Positions 11,500 through 21,819 of a stretch of 64,000 bases of DNA are shown piece after piece. This stretch comes from Didymella arachidicola. Taxonomy: Eukaryota; Ascomycota; Dothideomycetes; Pleosporales; Didymellaceae. Within the stretch, counting starts at the first letter, position 1; each line of letters opens with the position of its first letter. Made by a program: the position numbers and the translations under genes. The notes beneath the pieces are model-generated. The model had not been told where the DNA came from and did not search any database. It saw nothing but the letters and a program-made list of their open reading frames with translations. Location of the stretch: contig CM049997.1 of NCBI GenBank assembly GCA_016630955.3, positions 744,001 to 808,000 on the forward strand, given 5' to 3'.

Positions 11500-12590
11500 T
11501 CAGAGACTGACCCTTCTCTCGATGAGAGATCTACGAGTCTCAACAGGCGAAGCAGACGTCTCATGCTTGATCGAGCTGCCATCGAGCTCTTGGGGTGGAT
11601 GTGACATCTCTGCCAAGGAGTCGTCTGGCAACTCTGACTGCGCGAGATGCTGGTAGATAGTTTTGCCTTTCCCAGCCTTCTCGTCCGGTTCCCGAACCTC
11701 ATTTGCAACCGAAGTCTGCTTTGCCTTGTCCTTCTTCAGTTTCCGCCGTACGAAGAATATGCCAAAACCAGTGGCGCTGAGTGCTGCGAAGCCGCCTATA
11801 ACCCCGCCGATAATAGCACCAAGATTCACACTATTAACACCTGAGCCAGGTAGACTCGTCACAACATAGGCAGTCTGTGTGTATGTTGAGATTGGGACGT
11901 CCGCAGGATTCGGTAAAGTAAGGCCGACACGGCTTGTGTATGTGGTGATCGCGCCGGGTGAGGGAGTCATGGTCACGATAGCGGTCAAGATGGGGCGTGT
12001 AGAGCCATATGTGCGCGGGATAGTAGAGGTAAATTCACTTGTCGTGCAGCCACGCTGATACTGCTGCTGTGTTAGCCTTGCGCTCTCCAGAGATCAATGC
12101 ATGTACCATCGTTGTAGATCCGTAATCAAAGAGATACGTGTAGCATGCTGTGTTTTTAGACTCGGTGCACTTCTTGATCGCTCTATTTTCAGCGCAGGCA
12201 TTATCCGTGCAAGCAGTCGACATGGCTGAGGATGCAATACATTCTGTCGCGATCGTGCAAATCGAGAGATCAGAAGGAGAGCAGCAGCCATGAACACCAA
12301 AATACGTGTTGGTCGCGCATATCTGCTGGCTTGAACACTTGATAGGGGATGCTGGAGCCGTATCAGCCAAGCTCGCTCTACACAACCGGAGCCGAGACAC
12401 CAGAGGCCTCACCCGATGAACCAGAAATGAACCCGCAGGTGTCTGCATTGATCGTTTGTCTTCTTTTTAAGGCTGGTGGGGGATGAGCAGGTGCTTGGGT
12501 CAGTGGGCCGCGCAAGTCATGGCCTTCTCTGGCTACCCATGGCGATGCCGCTACTGCCGTAATGGTCAACAAGAGACTGTTAAACATCAT
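11500..12590 (-). CDS. Cys-rich type I single-pass membrane protein
   Basis: Three exons (12590-12413, 12351-12107, 12066-11500) join to 329 aa. A signal peptide (MMFNSLLLTITAVAASPW) is followed by a Cys-rich ectodomain of about 100 residues (TCGFISGSS, then CSSQQICATN, GVHGCCSPSD, CTIATECIAS, CTDNACAENR), a Ser/Thr-rich stretch, a single membrane helix (LGAIIGGVIGGFAALSATGF) and a basic stop-transfer (RRKLKKDK) with a polar cytoplasmic tail of about 100 residues. This architecture is common among fungal surface sensors and hypothetical proteins, but I see no WSC, CFEM or LysM signature. An upstream in-frame ATG at 12623 would spoil the signal peptide, so 12590 is preferred. It is intact although flanked by decayed genes. 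Confidence 0.75.
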
Positions 12591-13034
12591 GGCATCCACG
12601 TCTGGGGCTGCGGAGAGGGGCACGAATGTTCGAGCAAGCTATGGTGATGAGCGCGCGGGAAGTCATTCGATGCATAAGCGAGGCTGTTTATAATGAAGTG
12701 CAGCCAGCGCGTTGATCCGAGCTGCGGATGATCCTGGATATAGCATTGCACACCTGGACGCAGTCAGCACGCTCAAGCCTCGTGCAGACTACACCATTTC
12801 ATTTTAACACGGCCATGCAAAGGGTGTACATGAAGGCTTGGCGATGTTCACAATTGGTGGTGGCGTCTGTAGTGCCGCTTGATTCGAAAAACCCGCAAAT
12901 GGGGCTATCCACGTTGTGCATCAGTCGGCTGAAAAGATGGGTGATATGCGTGCGGGGCTGACATTGCAGGCATAGCCTGGTTCGGAAAGAGTATGTATTG
13001 CCATATTAGTAGCGGGCGCGTTCGCGCCGATGGC
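12591..13034. other. Intergenic, 444 bp
   Basis: This lies between the start of the Cys-rich membrane protein and the stop of the gamma-glutamylcyclotransferase-like gene. A promoter for the former is expected; nothing else was recognised. Confidence 0.5.
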
Positions 13035-14258
13035 TCAGACAAGGCTCTGTCTCCTCTGCATGTCAGCCTTCTCCTGTCCGGCCAGATCGTCTAGCCTCCC
13101 CATGGCATCCTCAAGCAGCCCATCCTTCTCCGCATCGCTGTAACTTGCTGGCTCATCGTCTCTGTACGGTGTGCTCTTCCATTTACTGTCCATCTCATCA
13201 CCAATCGTCCTCTCACCATCGCCGAATGTCGGCTTGAACACAGCATCATAACACAGCCACATGCCCGTAAAAATCATTGCGCTCAGCTTAGCGAACCACT
13301 TTGGCGCCCTGCCCTTATCATCCTGTAATCTCTTGCTCATAGCAAAGATCATGAAAATGAATGGCAACCATATCCCCACAAACAGCGCCTTGCCCACTGC
13401 CTGCTTTTTCGTTGTAATTGTGTACGGGCGAATGCTGTGGAGGTACTCCTGGTACTCGGCGGGCAGCTCGCACTCTGTTGCGCCATCGGTGATGAGCTTC
13501 AAGTACCGTGCTGAAGGCTGTGCGTAGCTAGGATCTGGGCGGGAGATGCGGTCTGCTGTATGCGCTTCGTCTGGGCGGACGGTCGGCGCAAAGAGGGTGT
13601 GCGCTTTGAAGGGTGCGGTTGAGGGTTTCGAGGGAACGGTGTCAGCGAACGGTAGGACGTGGCAGTCGACGAGGATGTCGTGGTAGGAGGCACCGCCACC
13701 TTCGGTCGCGATAATATGTGCATAGTCACTGAGCGTGACTTCGTAGACAACACCCACGAGGCCCTTCTGCCAACGGTCTTTGTGGTAGTGTGGTTCCGAG
13801 GGATCTGGGAGCGGCGCATCTGGGATACGTCGAGCGCTGTTGGCGAAGCAGGGCTCTGCGTAGGGGATGCCGGCCAGATCGAACGTCAGGCGCAGAGAGG
13901 GCACAACGACATTGACTTGTGACAGAGGCTTGATGTCTCGTACACCTCTGAAGGTCTCATTACATAGGTTTGAGCCGTAAGCCAGGTACAGTACCGTCTT
14001 GTTCTTCTCTTTCGCCGCTAATATACCTGATTCAGCAATTGCGGTAACATCGAAAGGTGATTCGTTCAGGGACGCATCGAGACGATCCTGTGATGTCCTT
14101 GAGACAGACGCAAAGACGCGCCTTGATCGGTTGTCGCGTCGTCGCAGCGAAGTCAATCGGCCGACGAGCTTCCGGCAGCAGCTGACTGAGTTGTCTGGGT
14201 CGGTTGCAGTGGATTCGCCAGCTTGGGATGCGTGTGGAGTGTGCGTCGTCGAGGTCAT
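13035..14258 (-). CDS. Gamma-glutamylcyclotransferase-like protein with C-terminal membrane segments
   Basis: An intronless 407-aa frame. Residues about 90-250 carry the GGCT-like fold signature: the substrate loop YLAYGSNL, then SLRLTFDLAGIPYAEP and GVVYEVTLSDYAHI with TEGGGASY, where the acidic catalytic residue of this superfamily normally lies. Family members open gamma-glutamyl amides to 5-oxoproline; GliK of the gliotoxin pathway is a fungal relative. No sign of a gliotoxin-type cluster surrounds this copy. A second half of about 150 residues follows, with two hydrophobic segments (KALFVGIWLPFIFMIFAM; LSAMIFTGMWLCYDAVF) and an acidic tail, so the enzyme is probably membrane-tethered. 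The N-terminal 60 residues are polar and may be disordered. Confidence 0.85.
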   Translation of the reverse strand: MTSTTHTPHASQAGESTATDPDNSVSCCRKLVGRLTSLRRRDNRSRRVFASVSRTSQDRLDASLNESPFDVTAIAESGILAAKEKNKTVLYLAYGSNLCNETFRGVRDIKPLSQVNVVVPSLRLTFDLAGIPYAEPCFANSARRIPDAPLPDPSEPHYHKDRWQKGLVGVVYEVTLSDYAHIIATEGGGASYHDILVDCHVLPFADTVPSKPSTAPFKAHTLFAPTVRPDEAHTADRISRPDPSYAQPSARYLKLITDGATECELPAEYQEYLHSIRPYTITTKKQAVGKALFVGIWLPFIFMIFAMSKRLQDDKGRAPKWFAKLSAMIFTGMWLCYDAVFKPTFGDGERTIGDEMDSKWKSTPYRDDEPASYSDAEKDGLLEDAMGRLDDLAGQEKADMQRRQSLV

Positions 14259-14702
14259 CGTGCCTGATGATTGCGTGCTGCTGACTGGCCAGCTGTTATT
14301 GGTTGGTTTCCTGCATCACCCCAGATTTACTGACAGGTCGTACTTACTATTCTGGGATGGCAATATGAGGATGGTGGGGGACAAGGCTTCAAGCCCTCTG
14401 CGCTGCTGAAACTACTCTTGTACCTGCCTGTGTTGCGGTGTTTCGTCCGTCGCGGATGAAATGAAGTCATGCTTGATCATCAAGCAACTCTCGGAGCATC
14501 GGGCGCCCGACCGTGCTGCAGGACGTGCGGGTATCGAATGCGACAAACCACTACGACAAGCCGCTGCATTCAACTACATTCATGATATTCGAGGATGAAT
14601 CCATTCGGTAATCATGTTCTGATTGAATCTCATGCTAACTGGGGTATCTTCTAATGCGACTATCTTCCTCCATTTTTCTATCCTTACTCATGAGGCATCA
14701 AC
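14259..14702. other. Intergenic, 444 bp
   Basis: This lies between two minus-strand genes (the GGCT-like start on its left, the adenine deaminase stop on its right). The promoter of the GGCT-like gene is expected here; no other feature was seen. Confidence 0.5.
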
Positions 14703-15776
14703 CTAGGCGTGCTTCTTCATGCACTCACCCAGCATGGCATGCAATTCGTCCTTGCGCTGTTGCTCGACCCAGCTACCGTTGATGGAGTTCGATACAATGG
14801 TCTTCCACTCGTCCTTGGTCAGGTTAAACGCTTTCTGTACAGCGCAGTAGTTCTTGAGAATGTAGCCGCCGAAGTACGCCGGGTCGTCACTGTTGATGCT
14901 GAATTTGACACCCTCGTCGAGGAATTTCTTGATGGGCACTTGACCAACCTCCTGGACAGCCTGCAAACAGACATTACTGAGCGGGCAGACGGTGAGCAGG
15001 ATCTGCTCATCCACGATGCGCTTGAGCAGCTCCGGGTCTTGGACGAGCTTAATACCATGATCGACACGCTCACAATGCAGAGAGTCGAGGGCACCGCTGA
15101 TGTACGAAGGGTCACCCTCCTCCCCGCCGTGGGCAGTCCTGTGTAGACCGAGCTCCTTGCCCTTTGCGTACTGCTCCTTGAACAGCTCAGGACGGAATCC
15201 AACTTCGCTTGAATCGAGTCCAAGGCCAGCAATGACGCGCTCCTTGCCCTGCTGAGGCTTGCAGAAACCACCATCGATGGCACTCTGCAGAGTCTTCTCA
15301 GCGCTGGATGCGGGCAAGTGACGCAGAAAGCACATAATTAGCTTGCTCGTGATCCCAAGCTCTTTCTTCGCACGTTCGCACGCTGCGTTGAACCCGGCAA
15401 CTACGGTGTCGAAGGGAATGCCGCGGTCTGTGTGGCTCTGAGGATCGAAGAAGACTTCTGCGTGTTTGACACCGTCTGCGTGAGCTGTGGTGAAGTACTC
15501 CCAGCCGAGCATCTCGAAGTCATCCTTGGTAATGACTGCATCCAGCGCCAGATAGTAGCAGTCGAGGAAATCCTGGAGATTATCGAAATGCTCATAGCGC
15601 TTCTCGAGAGTCTGAACAGATTCATACTCCGGCTTAACCTCCCTGCTTGGCAGCTGGATGTTGTTCTTTGCTGCGAGCTTGAAGGTCAGAGACGGTGACA
15701 GACAGCCTTCCAGGTGAAGATGGTGTTCGCATTTTGGCAGTTCAGCCAGGAAGTCGTGAAATTGTGTCTGACACAT
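14703..15776 (-). CDS. AAH1: Adenine deaminase
   Basis: A single exon encodes 357 aa. It belongs to the adenosine/AMP deaminase superfamily and has all metal and catalytic motifs: HLHLEG near residue 20 (HxH zinc ligands), HGGEEG near residue 215 (His ligand and catalytic Glu), CERVDHGI, and SINSDDPAYFG near residue 290 (catalytic Asp). The short length and the GCLSPSL segment after HLHLEG match the fungal adenine deaminase branch (yeast Aah1, 347 aa), which converts adenine to hypoxanthine in purine salvage, rather than the longer secreted ADGF type. No signal peptide, so the protein is cytosolic or nuclear. It is intact within a neighbourhood of decayed genes. Confidence 0.93.
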   Translation of the reverse strand: MCQTQFHDFLAELPKCEHHLHLEGCLSPSLTFKLAAKNNIQLPSREVKPEYESVQTLEKRYEHFDNLQDFLDCYYLALDAVITKDDFEMLGWEYFTTAHADGVKHAEVFFDPQSHTDRGIPFDTVVAGFNAACERAKKELGITSKLIMCFLRHLPASSAEKTLQSAIDGGFCKPQQGKERVIAGLGLDSSEVGFRPELFKEQYAKGKELGLHRTAHGGEEGDPSYISGALDSLHCERVDHGIKLVQDPELLKRIVDEQILLTVCPLSNVCLQAVQEVGQVPIKKFLDEGVKFSINSDDPAYFGGYILKNYCAVQKAFNLTKDEWKTIVSNSINGSWVEQQRKDELHAMLGECMKKHA

Positions 15777-17460
15777 TTTGATGGTAGGCTTGTTGTATGT
15801 GAATACCGATTAGCTTTCCGAGTACATACGCGCGTTGAGCTCTTTATGTGTATCAGTCGGTGCAGAAGTCTTTTCAGTCCACTTTTCCGCTGTTAGCGTG
15901 TTCTTTCGGGCGCCGCCGATGTGCGCAGGCAGAAAGACCCATTGTGCGAAAACTCTGAGGAATGTGCGACGCAAGATGGAGCCTACATGCGTGTACTCTG
16001 TCAGGCACCGAGCGGTGAGCCTCTCGAAGAGAAACGTGGGCAGGTACTATGAACGCTAAAAGCAGGCACCACTAGGCTGCTCTGGGAGGGGGCAGTCGCG
16101 TGGATGAATCCCGCGCGCCGTCGATAAAGCTTACCTGGACCGTCGAATTGTGTTGAACACTGCGCACTTGCGAAGCGGTTCTAGTGGGTTCAGTGCCTTC
16201 GTGGTATGACATGCGGCGAGGACGCTCTTATGGAGGCCAAGCTAGCCTAGCATTCACCCGCAACCCCTTCACCATGGACACGGCCACGACGTCCCACTAC
16301 ATCGATTGCTACATATCAGATAGGCGGTCATGGAGGACGGCGCTGATGAGAAGGCCCCGAACCACGCCGCATGACGTCAGCACGCGCCTTGCCTCGACAA
16401 TACACTCGACGCCTTTGCGGCATCTTCAACACACTCTGAAGCGTAGCAGACGCTAAGTCCGGCACGCTCTTGCTTATCCACACACATCGATCATCAGGCC
16501 AACACGCAGACAGGCTCTGGCCTGGGGTGTCAATCGGTATGGCGCTGAAGCGTCAGCGGGACTAGACGTGCTAGGGCAGTGCTGCGCCTTGCAAAGTCAC
16601 TTACACAGAACAGCGGTCGAGGCATTTGAGACCACTCCAATAATATCGCCTCCATCTTACCTTGGCTCTTTGGAGTTGTACATGGTATATGTCCGAACGA
16701 TGTGCCATACAGACATCTCATCGCATCTGGCTTAAAGACCGTTGAGCGCGGTTTAGACTTTGCCAACCCGTGTTACGCTTTACGATGCTGCTATGACTTA
16801 TCTCTCCATATGCCGTGGCTTGCGCGCGAGTCCGATGAGCCTTACGCTTTCTAACTAAGGTTAAATCTAGCGGGGCACATTCGACGTGGCTGAGCCACCA
16901 AGCGCTCGAGATATCGAGGGTGTTCGCAGCGATCTCTGTAACTTTTGACTGCTCAGACAAGTTCTTTGCGGCATCATCTTGTACTCTCAGACTCTCATTT
17001 CTGCATGCACTTCTACTTTGAGATACAATCGGTTGTGATCTTACACGCCCGTCTATCGCCAGTGTACTCCAGCGCTTGGAGTCCATGGTTTTTGGTCTTG
17101 ACAATGCCTACTTCGGCATTGCGGCATTGGCGCCTTTCTTAGGAGAAGAATCAGCAAAGCAGAAAGCGTGGATCTCGAATCTCTCGACATGGATTTTCCT
17201 TCCTCGACTTGTGGCGGCTCCTCAGGTTTCCATGCAAGCCAAGAGACAGACCGAACTTGCAAATCCATGGGGATGGGCTAGCGCTATAAATTCCGCAAGG
17301 CAGAGAGACAGGATTGATTACATTAGAAACATACTCTAGCGAGTGAACTCGCAATCTTGCCCTAATTCTGTGCTTCTCTGTTTTTGCACATCTGACGATA
17401 TTAAGTTAGCCCAGTGGCCTTAACGAGAGACCTGGAACTTTGGTCATGCTAACAGTCACC
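15777..17460. other. Intergenic, about 1.7 kb, no gene recognised
   Basis: It begins with the adenine deaminase promoter side. Open frames such as 17076-17339 plus (with LAALAPFLG-like hydrophobic patches) and 16718-17104 minus do not extend through plausible introns and show no domain. The 17076-17339 frame could be an older 5' piece of the pseudogene that follows, but this is not supported by a join I can see. Confidence 0.45.
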
Positions 17461-18893
17461 CAGTAATCTGGACAATGCTCCAAGGAGTGTAGTACGATGC
17501 ATAGAGATCACCCAAAACGATAGACGATCTCTTGGCTTAAGAAAACTTGGTCCGCACACAGTTGTCGCTTTGGCTGAATTTCTAGCGTCCGTGATACTCT
17601 TGTACCTTTCGATCAGAAGTCTCGACAGATTCTCCACGGCTGCAGTCATCCTCTTATCGTCTTTGTCTTCGTTGACCGGTGTCGCTAATTACTCAACACT
17701 CGAGCTTCCTTCGGGGACACGCTTTGAGCCAAACAGTGCTGATGAGGTAGCTATTCGCACGCCTGAGGGCAGCTTTCTCGTCGCTCGTTGCGATCCGACA
17801 CTCGCAAACGAGCTCTACTTCTCCCACAAGCCACTCAGGAGCATAATTGCAGCTGATTACATACATTGTATGATGTGCTTGTTTTGCAATCTGATGCTCG
17901 CATTCGGTATCATCTATCTGGCCAATGCGACAGCTCGTCTACAGATAGTCTGGTTCTGTGTCTATCTGTTGCTACACCTGGTAACCTTGACCGCGGCACA
18001 GCTTCCAGATCGATGTTACTGGGACACAACATGCTACAAGGTCACCGTCATCCCGCTGTCCGAGAGCCGGCCGTAAACGAGAGCTCTCTTACTAGAGATC
18101 CCCGATATCTTTCTTCTAGACATTGGTAACGTATCCCAAAGGTCTGGTTACAATGGTGCCGCGTACACACAAGGCTTGTGGGAGGCTATTGCAATTACCC
18201 AAAACACACGATGGGTAGAGCTGAGTAAGGCTTGTTCCTCTACTGATGCTTGACGTACTTGGTTGGCGATTGCAGAGCGCATGAGCTCGGGTGCTACCCT
18301 CGTGGACGGGTACGGTGCCTCAAGAACCAAGATCTGGATGGTGCTGCATTGGGAATGGCAGCCATGTCTCCAAGAACTCCTCTCCAATTCCAAGAATGAG
18401 AAATCTGAAGTTGATGTCCGCGATGTAATCGAAGGTACACCAAAGAGAAATTGGCTGCATTTCAGAATGAAGATGCATTCACGTCTGGACTATCTGTGTC
18501 TCGCAGCTGAAAGGGCGGAAGGCGCCGGAGAGATACTTCGACGAGAGGACTTCAAACCATCCGATCGACTACACTGATGAGACCAGGCTGCCTCCAGACC
18601 GTAATGAGGAGAAAAAAGCCCCTTTGTCAGAAGGGAGAGGTGTAGCATTGCCACCAGCGTTCGAAGATGATGACCGAGATAGGTCTCTCCAGCGCATGAT
18701 TCCTAGGGAGAGTGCCCGAAGGCTACCGAAGGCTGGAGTGGACATGTGTAAGCTATAGGCCTCCGTAGTTGAGTGGTGACGATGCTTACCGTACCAGAAA
18801 AAAGGCTCCGAGGCCCTGTATGGTGATTACAAGGATGATGATCCCGCTGCTTTGGATGACTTTAGCGGTAAAGCTGCACGGCCTGGCTACTAG
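17461..18893 (+). pseudogene. Decayed fungal multi-pass membrane protein with two in-frame stops
   Basis: One reading frame carries RCIEITQNDRRSLGLRKLG and LGPHTVVALAEFLASVILLY, then several hydrophobic segments (CLFCNLMLAFGIIYL, WFCVYLLLHLVTLTAA) and TTCYKVTVIPLSESRP. It meets TAA at 18074-18076, goes on as TRALLLEIPDIFLLDIGN and GLWEAIAITQNTRWVELSK, meets TGA at 18251-18253, then resumes as RTWLAIAERMSSGATL and on to 18577. A further frame and an intron with a GTAAGC donor near 18747 lead to GSEALYGDYKDDDPAALDDF and a stop at 18891-18893. The residues around the two stops suit a Gln (CAA) and a Trp (TGG). Stops also lie just upstream of 17461. The protein family is not named; the order of conserved blocks says it was once one gene. 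Confidence 0.55.
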
Positions 18894-19848
18894 TCCGATT
18901 GCTTTGAGTAATTCGGGCCTGGAGCGGGTTACAGCAGCCGGTGCCAGTCCTTCTTCCTTGTCTGCTGACAACTCAACAAGTCACCAGACCTCTACTTCCA
19001 GCACTTCTGGAGCTCCCAGCCTGACTCCCTCGGCAACGGGCCCGAGCAGATCAAGCACCCTACCTTCTACAGCTCCAACGACTTCGGCTCAGCCCTACGG
19101 TTCCATCTCGCAATCGCCAAACCAGACTAGACGGTTTTTCGAACTCTGTGTGAACGTCAGCGACCTCGAGGTCAGACTCGGCGGACTCGACATCACCTCA
19201 GTACAAGGTGATACCGCGCTGCTCCAGAGTATACACGATGGATATCACGACCGACGTGCGCACCGTTGGCAAAGTGTCTTCATGAAACCTACCAACATAC
19301 ATTTTGTTCTAGTACGCATGATTCCATGCAACAAGGGCTCCGCTGACAGATAACAGTTCAATGTTCAAGCGAGACATCGAGTAGGCATCTATGACAAGCC
19401 GCCTGCTTTACCATCGCAGGAAGAGATCATCCCAAGATGATGCCATTATTCCGAGTGCCCGATGAGAATCAAGACACCAATTGACTACCGTACCTTCATC
19501 CATCTCATGAACCACTGCAAGAAAGGTGATACGGTGAATGCGAGCGGCATAACCCTTCCCGAAGATGCAATCATCCTGGGGCGCTTGCCCAAGACACTCA
19601 GAGAAAGTAGCTTCACGGGCCCAAAGTCACCGATGCAATTCGGTTGGGGAGTGCATATCATCGAGGGGCCAGACAAGATTATTCTGAGTATTGCGACATT
19701 TGTTGGTCTTCTGTTGAGCTTTGTCGTATCCGTTTTGTACGCCCATTTCGTCAAGACCGAAGAGTCTGGGTTTGGAATCAGACAATGGATCGTTGCGGCC
19801 ATTGCGGCAGGAATGGCAGCGCTGTACTTCCAATGTACCGAGCCGTAA
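18856..19848 (+). pseudogene. Fungal hypothetical membrane protein with one in-frame TGA
   Basis: Starting at the ATG at 18856, a Ser/Thr-rich N terminus leads to FFELCVNVSDLEVRLGGLD and HDGYHDRRAHRWQSVF. A 45-bp intron (GTACGC...AACAG, 19312-19356) joins to FNVQARHRVGIYDKPPALP. TGA at 19438-19440 then interrupts the frame, which resumes at once through CHYSECP and MQFGWGVHIIEGPDKII, two hydrophobic segments (LSIATFVGLLLSFVVSVLY; IVAAIAAGMAALYF) and a stop at 19846-19848. The block order matches a fungal hypothetical family I have seen but cannot name. The start overlaps the end of the preceding relic by about 40 bp in another frame. If the TGA is a sequencing error the gene would be intact. 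Confidence 0.55.
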
Positions 19849-20209
19849 GCTTTTCGATGCATCCTTTCCTAGGTTGCCCGGTCGCAATTAGCTCCAAGTT
19901 TCGTGATTCAACGCTGGCGTAAAGACAGGTGGGTTGGGGGATGTGGATAACATTAAGGTCTGTCTCGCAACCATGAGCAAATGCCATGAGCACCATATGT
20001 ATACGCCCAAACGCCGCGCCCTATGTCCTTTAGAAAGTCCAAGTGAATTCGAAAAGTGCTTTTGTGAAGCGTGCCCAGGGTTCCTTATGCCAGCGCATAG
20101 TGCCATCCCCCTTATAACCGCTCGTTGCCGTGGCAGGTCCAATATATATTTCGGGGCTCGAAGACTACGCTCGTGTAGGCGTGAACTCAGGAGAAGTGGA
20201 TTCTCTGGC
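19849..20209. other. Intergenic, 361 bp
   Basis: This is the convergent space between the plus-strand relic and the minus-strand Ysy6-like gene. Nothing was recognised beyond presumed 3' UTRs. Confidence 0.5.
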
Positions 20210-20547
20210 TTAGAAGAAAAGTTTCAGGAGCTCGAAAAGGAGACCTCCACACAGGATGAACGCAAGTACGACTATTACCAAATCAGCGTTTGTTCTGAGC
20301 GCTGTGTCCGCTCGAATGTCACGCACTGATCCATGTCTTGCTAATAGGGCTCTTCTGGGGACCCCTTGGCTTGACAACCTGAGCGCCCTCAGGCTTGCCC
20401 ATCTTCTTCTCCTGCGCTTTGGCGTAGCGTGCGTTCGCCTGGCGCTGCTGTGGTGTTTGTGCCTGCAACGAACACATTAGCTCTTCATCCGCGGAACTGT
20501 CCCAATTCGGACCATAGCGGCCGGGGATGCTAGCGGTAGCGTACCAT
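20210..20547 (-). CDS. YSY6: RAMP4/SERP1-family ER protein (Ysy6-like)
   Basis: Three coding exons (20547-20545, 20462-20327, 20271-20210) join to 66 aa; yeast Ysy6 is 65. The first coding exon is just the ATG, followed directly by a GTACGC donor. The protein opens AQTPQQRQANARYAKAQEK, has KMGKPEGAQVVKPRGPQKSP, then the SPISKTW junction and a single tail-anchor helix (IIVLAFILCGGLLFELLKLF). This is the ribosome-associated membrane protein 4 layout: a cytosolic basic part contacting the ribosome/Sec61 translocon and a C-terminal ER anchor that protects newly made membrane proteins under stress. The short size and the one-codon first exon would make it easy to miss in automatic annotation. Confidence 0.9.
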
Positions 20548-20894
20548 TGTAACAGATGGTGTGGGCTTCAACGCTGACTGAAATCGTGAAGAGGGAATGG
20601 GGGAGGCACAAGCGAGAGTGAGGAAAGCAAAGAGCGATTGCGTATCGTTGAAGTTGTGTAGGGATCGTAAAGCAAGGTGTTCCTTCGGAACTCTGGTGGC
20701 TTGGGCCGGCGCTAGTGCGGACCTCCGAAATGCGGGCGTAGGTTTGCTGTCACAGGTGAGTTGAGCTTCGACCTGCCATCTCAACGAAAGTACCATACCC
20801 ACGACAAGCCCGCAGACGCCAACGTACTCTGCAATTGATCCAACTTCAGACGGAGAGACCATTGTGACTGAACAACGTCTTCCATTCCTATCCT
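20548..20894. promoter_or_regulatory. Divergent intergenic region, 347 bp
   Basis: The Ysy6-like gene (minus) and the small mitochondrial-type gene (plus) are head-to-head, so this is presumably a shared promoter region. I see no convincing TATA box. Confidence 0.5.
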
Positions 20895-21365
20895 TTGACG
20901 ACACATACAACGCGCACCGTCCGCACAGCCATGCGCAACATGAACACCATCAGAGCAAGGCAACTGCTCCGCCTCAGCGCACTCCGTCGTGACTTCACAC
21001 AAACAACACGGCGGAAGCTTGACATCGAGCCCCCAGCGCCACAACCGCAAGAACCCAAGCGGCCCTCCAAAGTCGGCGCCTTCTACAAGACCTTCTCCGC
21101 GCCGCTGCTGAAATGCTTTCTCGGCGCCCTCTTCACATATCAACTCGCGTACTTTGGCTGGATGAAGCTTGAAACAACAGAGGAGGCACATAACAAGAAA
21201 ACTGAAATCAATGGGTTGCGGGAAGAATTGGCAGGTGCGATCAATAACAAGAGGAGGCAAGCTGAAGGTGTGGTTGAGAACGTCGGAGACAAGATTGGAA
21301 AGGCGAAAGATAAGGTCGTCGAAGGTGCTGGTGGTGCCAAGAAGGGCGGTTGGTGGCCGTGGTGA
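20895..21365 (+). CDS. Small predicted mitochondrial membrane protein
   Basis: An intronless 156-aa frame; an internal ATG at 20931 is an alternative start. The first 40 residues are rich in Arg, Thr and Leu with no acidic residues (MRNMNTIRARQLLRLSALRR), like a mitochondrial presequence. After a Pro-rich linker comes one hydrophobic segment (LLKCFLGALFTYQLAYFGW), then a charged helix likely to form a coiled coil (EEAHNKKTEINGLREELAG) and a Gly/Lys-rich tail ending GGWWPW. This layout suits a single-pass inner-membrane protein. I do not recognise the family and assign no function. It diverges from the Ysy6-like gene. Confidence 0.65.
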   Translation: MTTHTTRTVRTAMRNMNTIRARQLLRLSALRRDFTQTTRRKLDIEPPAPQPQEPKRPSKVGAFYKTFSAPLLKCFLGALFTYQLAYFGWMKLETTEEAHNKKTEINGLREELAGAINNKRRQAEGVVENVGDKIGKAKDKVVEGAGGAKKGGWWPW

Positions 21366-21819
21366 GCAGGCTGGGAGTCTGTCTGCGCATCGAGGTTCCC
21401 GTTGGAGTACGAGTATGTGTATGATACAAACCATGGCGTAATGACGATACCCAAAATCAAGAGGCAGTGACGCTGTACTTCCTAGTGCCGCCAAGAACAT
21501 ACTGGAAGGCTTTCGGGCAAGGACGAGTTCTGCGCCACTTATTGAGGCTGCGCGTGTTGAAGGGGTTTTGGACGTGGTTCGACAGACACGTCGTACCAGT
21601 ACCAGATATGTCGCAGTCAGTTTCATCGTTGTTACTATCGAGTTTTTGGGTACTAAAGTTCTTGGATTATGATTTCTGGATTACTATGAGGTACATGTTC
21701 CTCGTTACTCACCAAGTATGCCGCTGTCGTTGTCCAAAATACGACCCAAGCAATGCGACCAGCTATAATTCACATTCAACGCCATGCTATAATCCCACAA
21801 AACCTCGCTCCTCCCACAC
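21366..21819. other. Intergenic, 454 bp (convergent)
   Basis: This holds the 3' flanks of two converging genes. Short open frames here have no coding character. Confidence 0.5.

Noticed and set aside
19438..19440. TGA read as selenocysteine or programmed readthrough
   Set aside because: Most fungi lack selenocysteine insertion and no SECIS-like element could be judged; neighbouring relics with multiple stops make decay the simpler reading.
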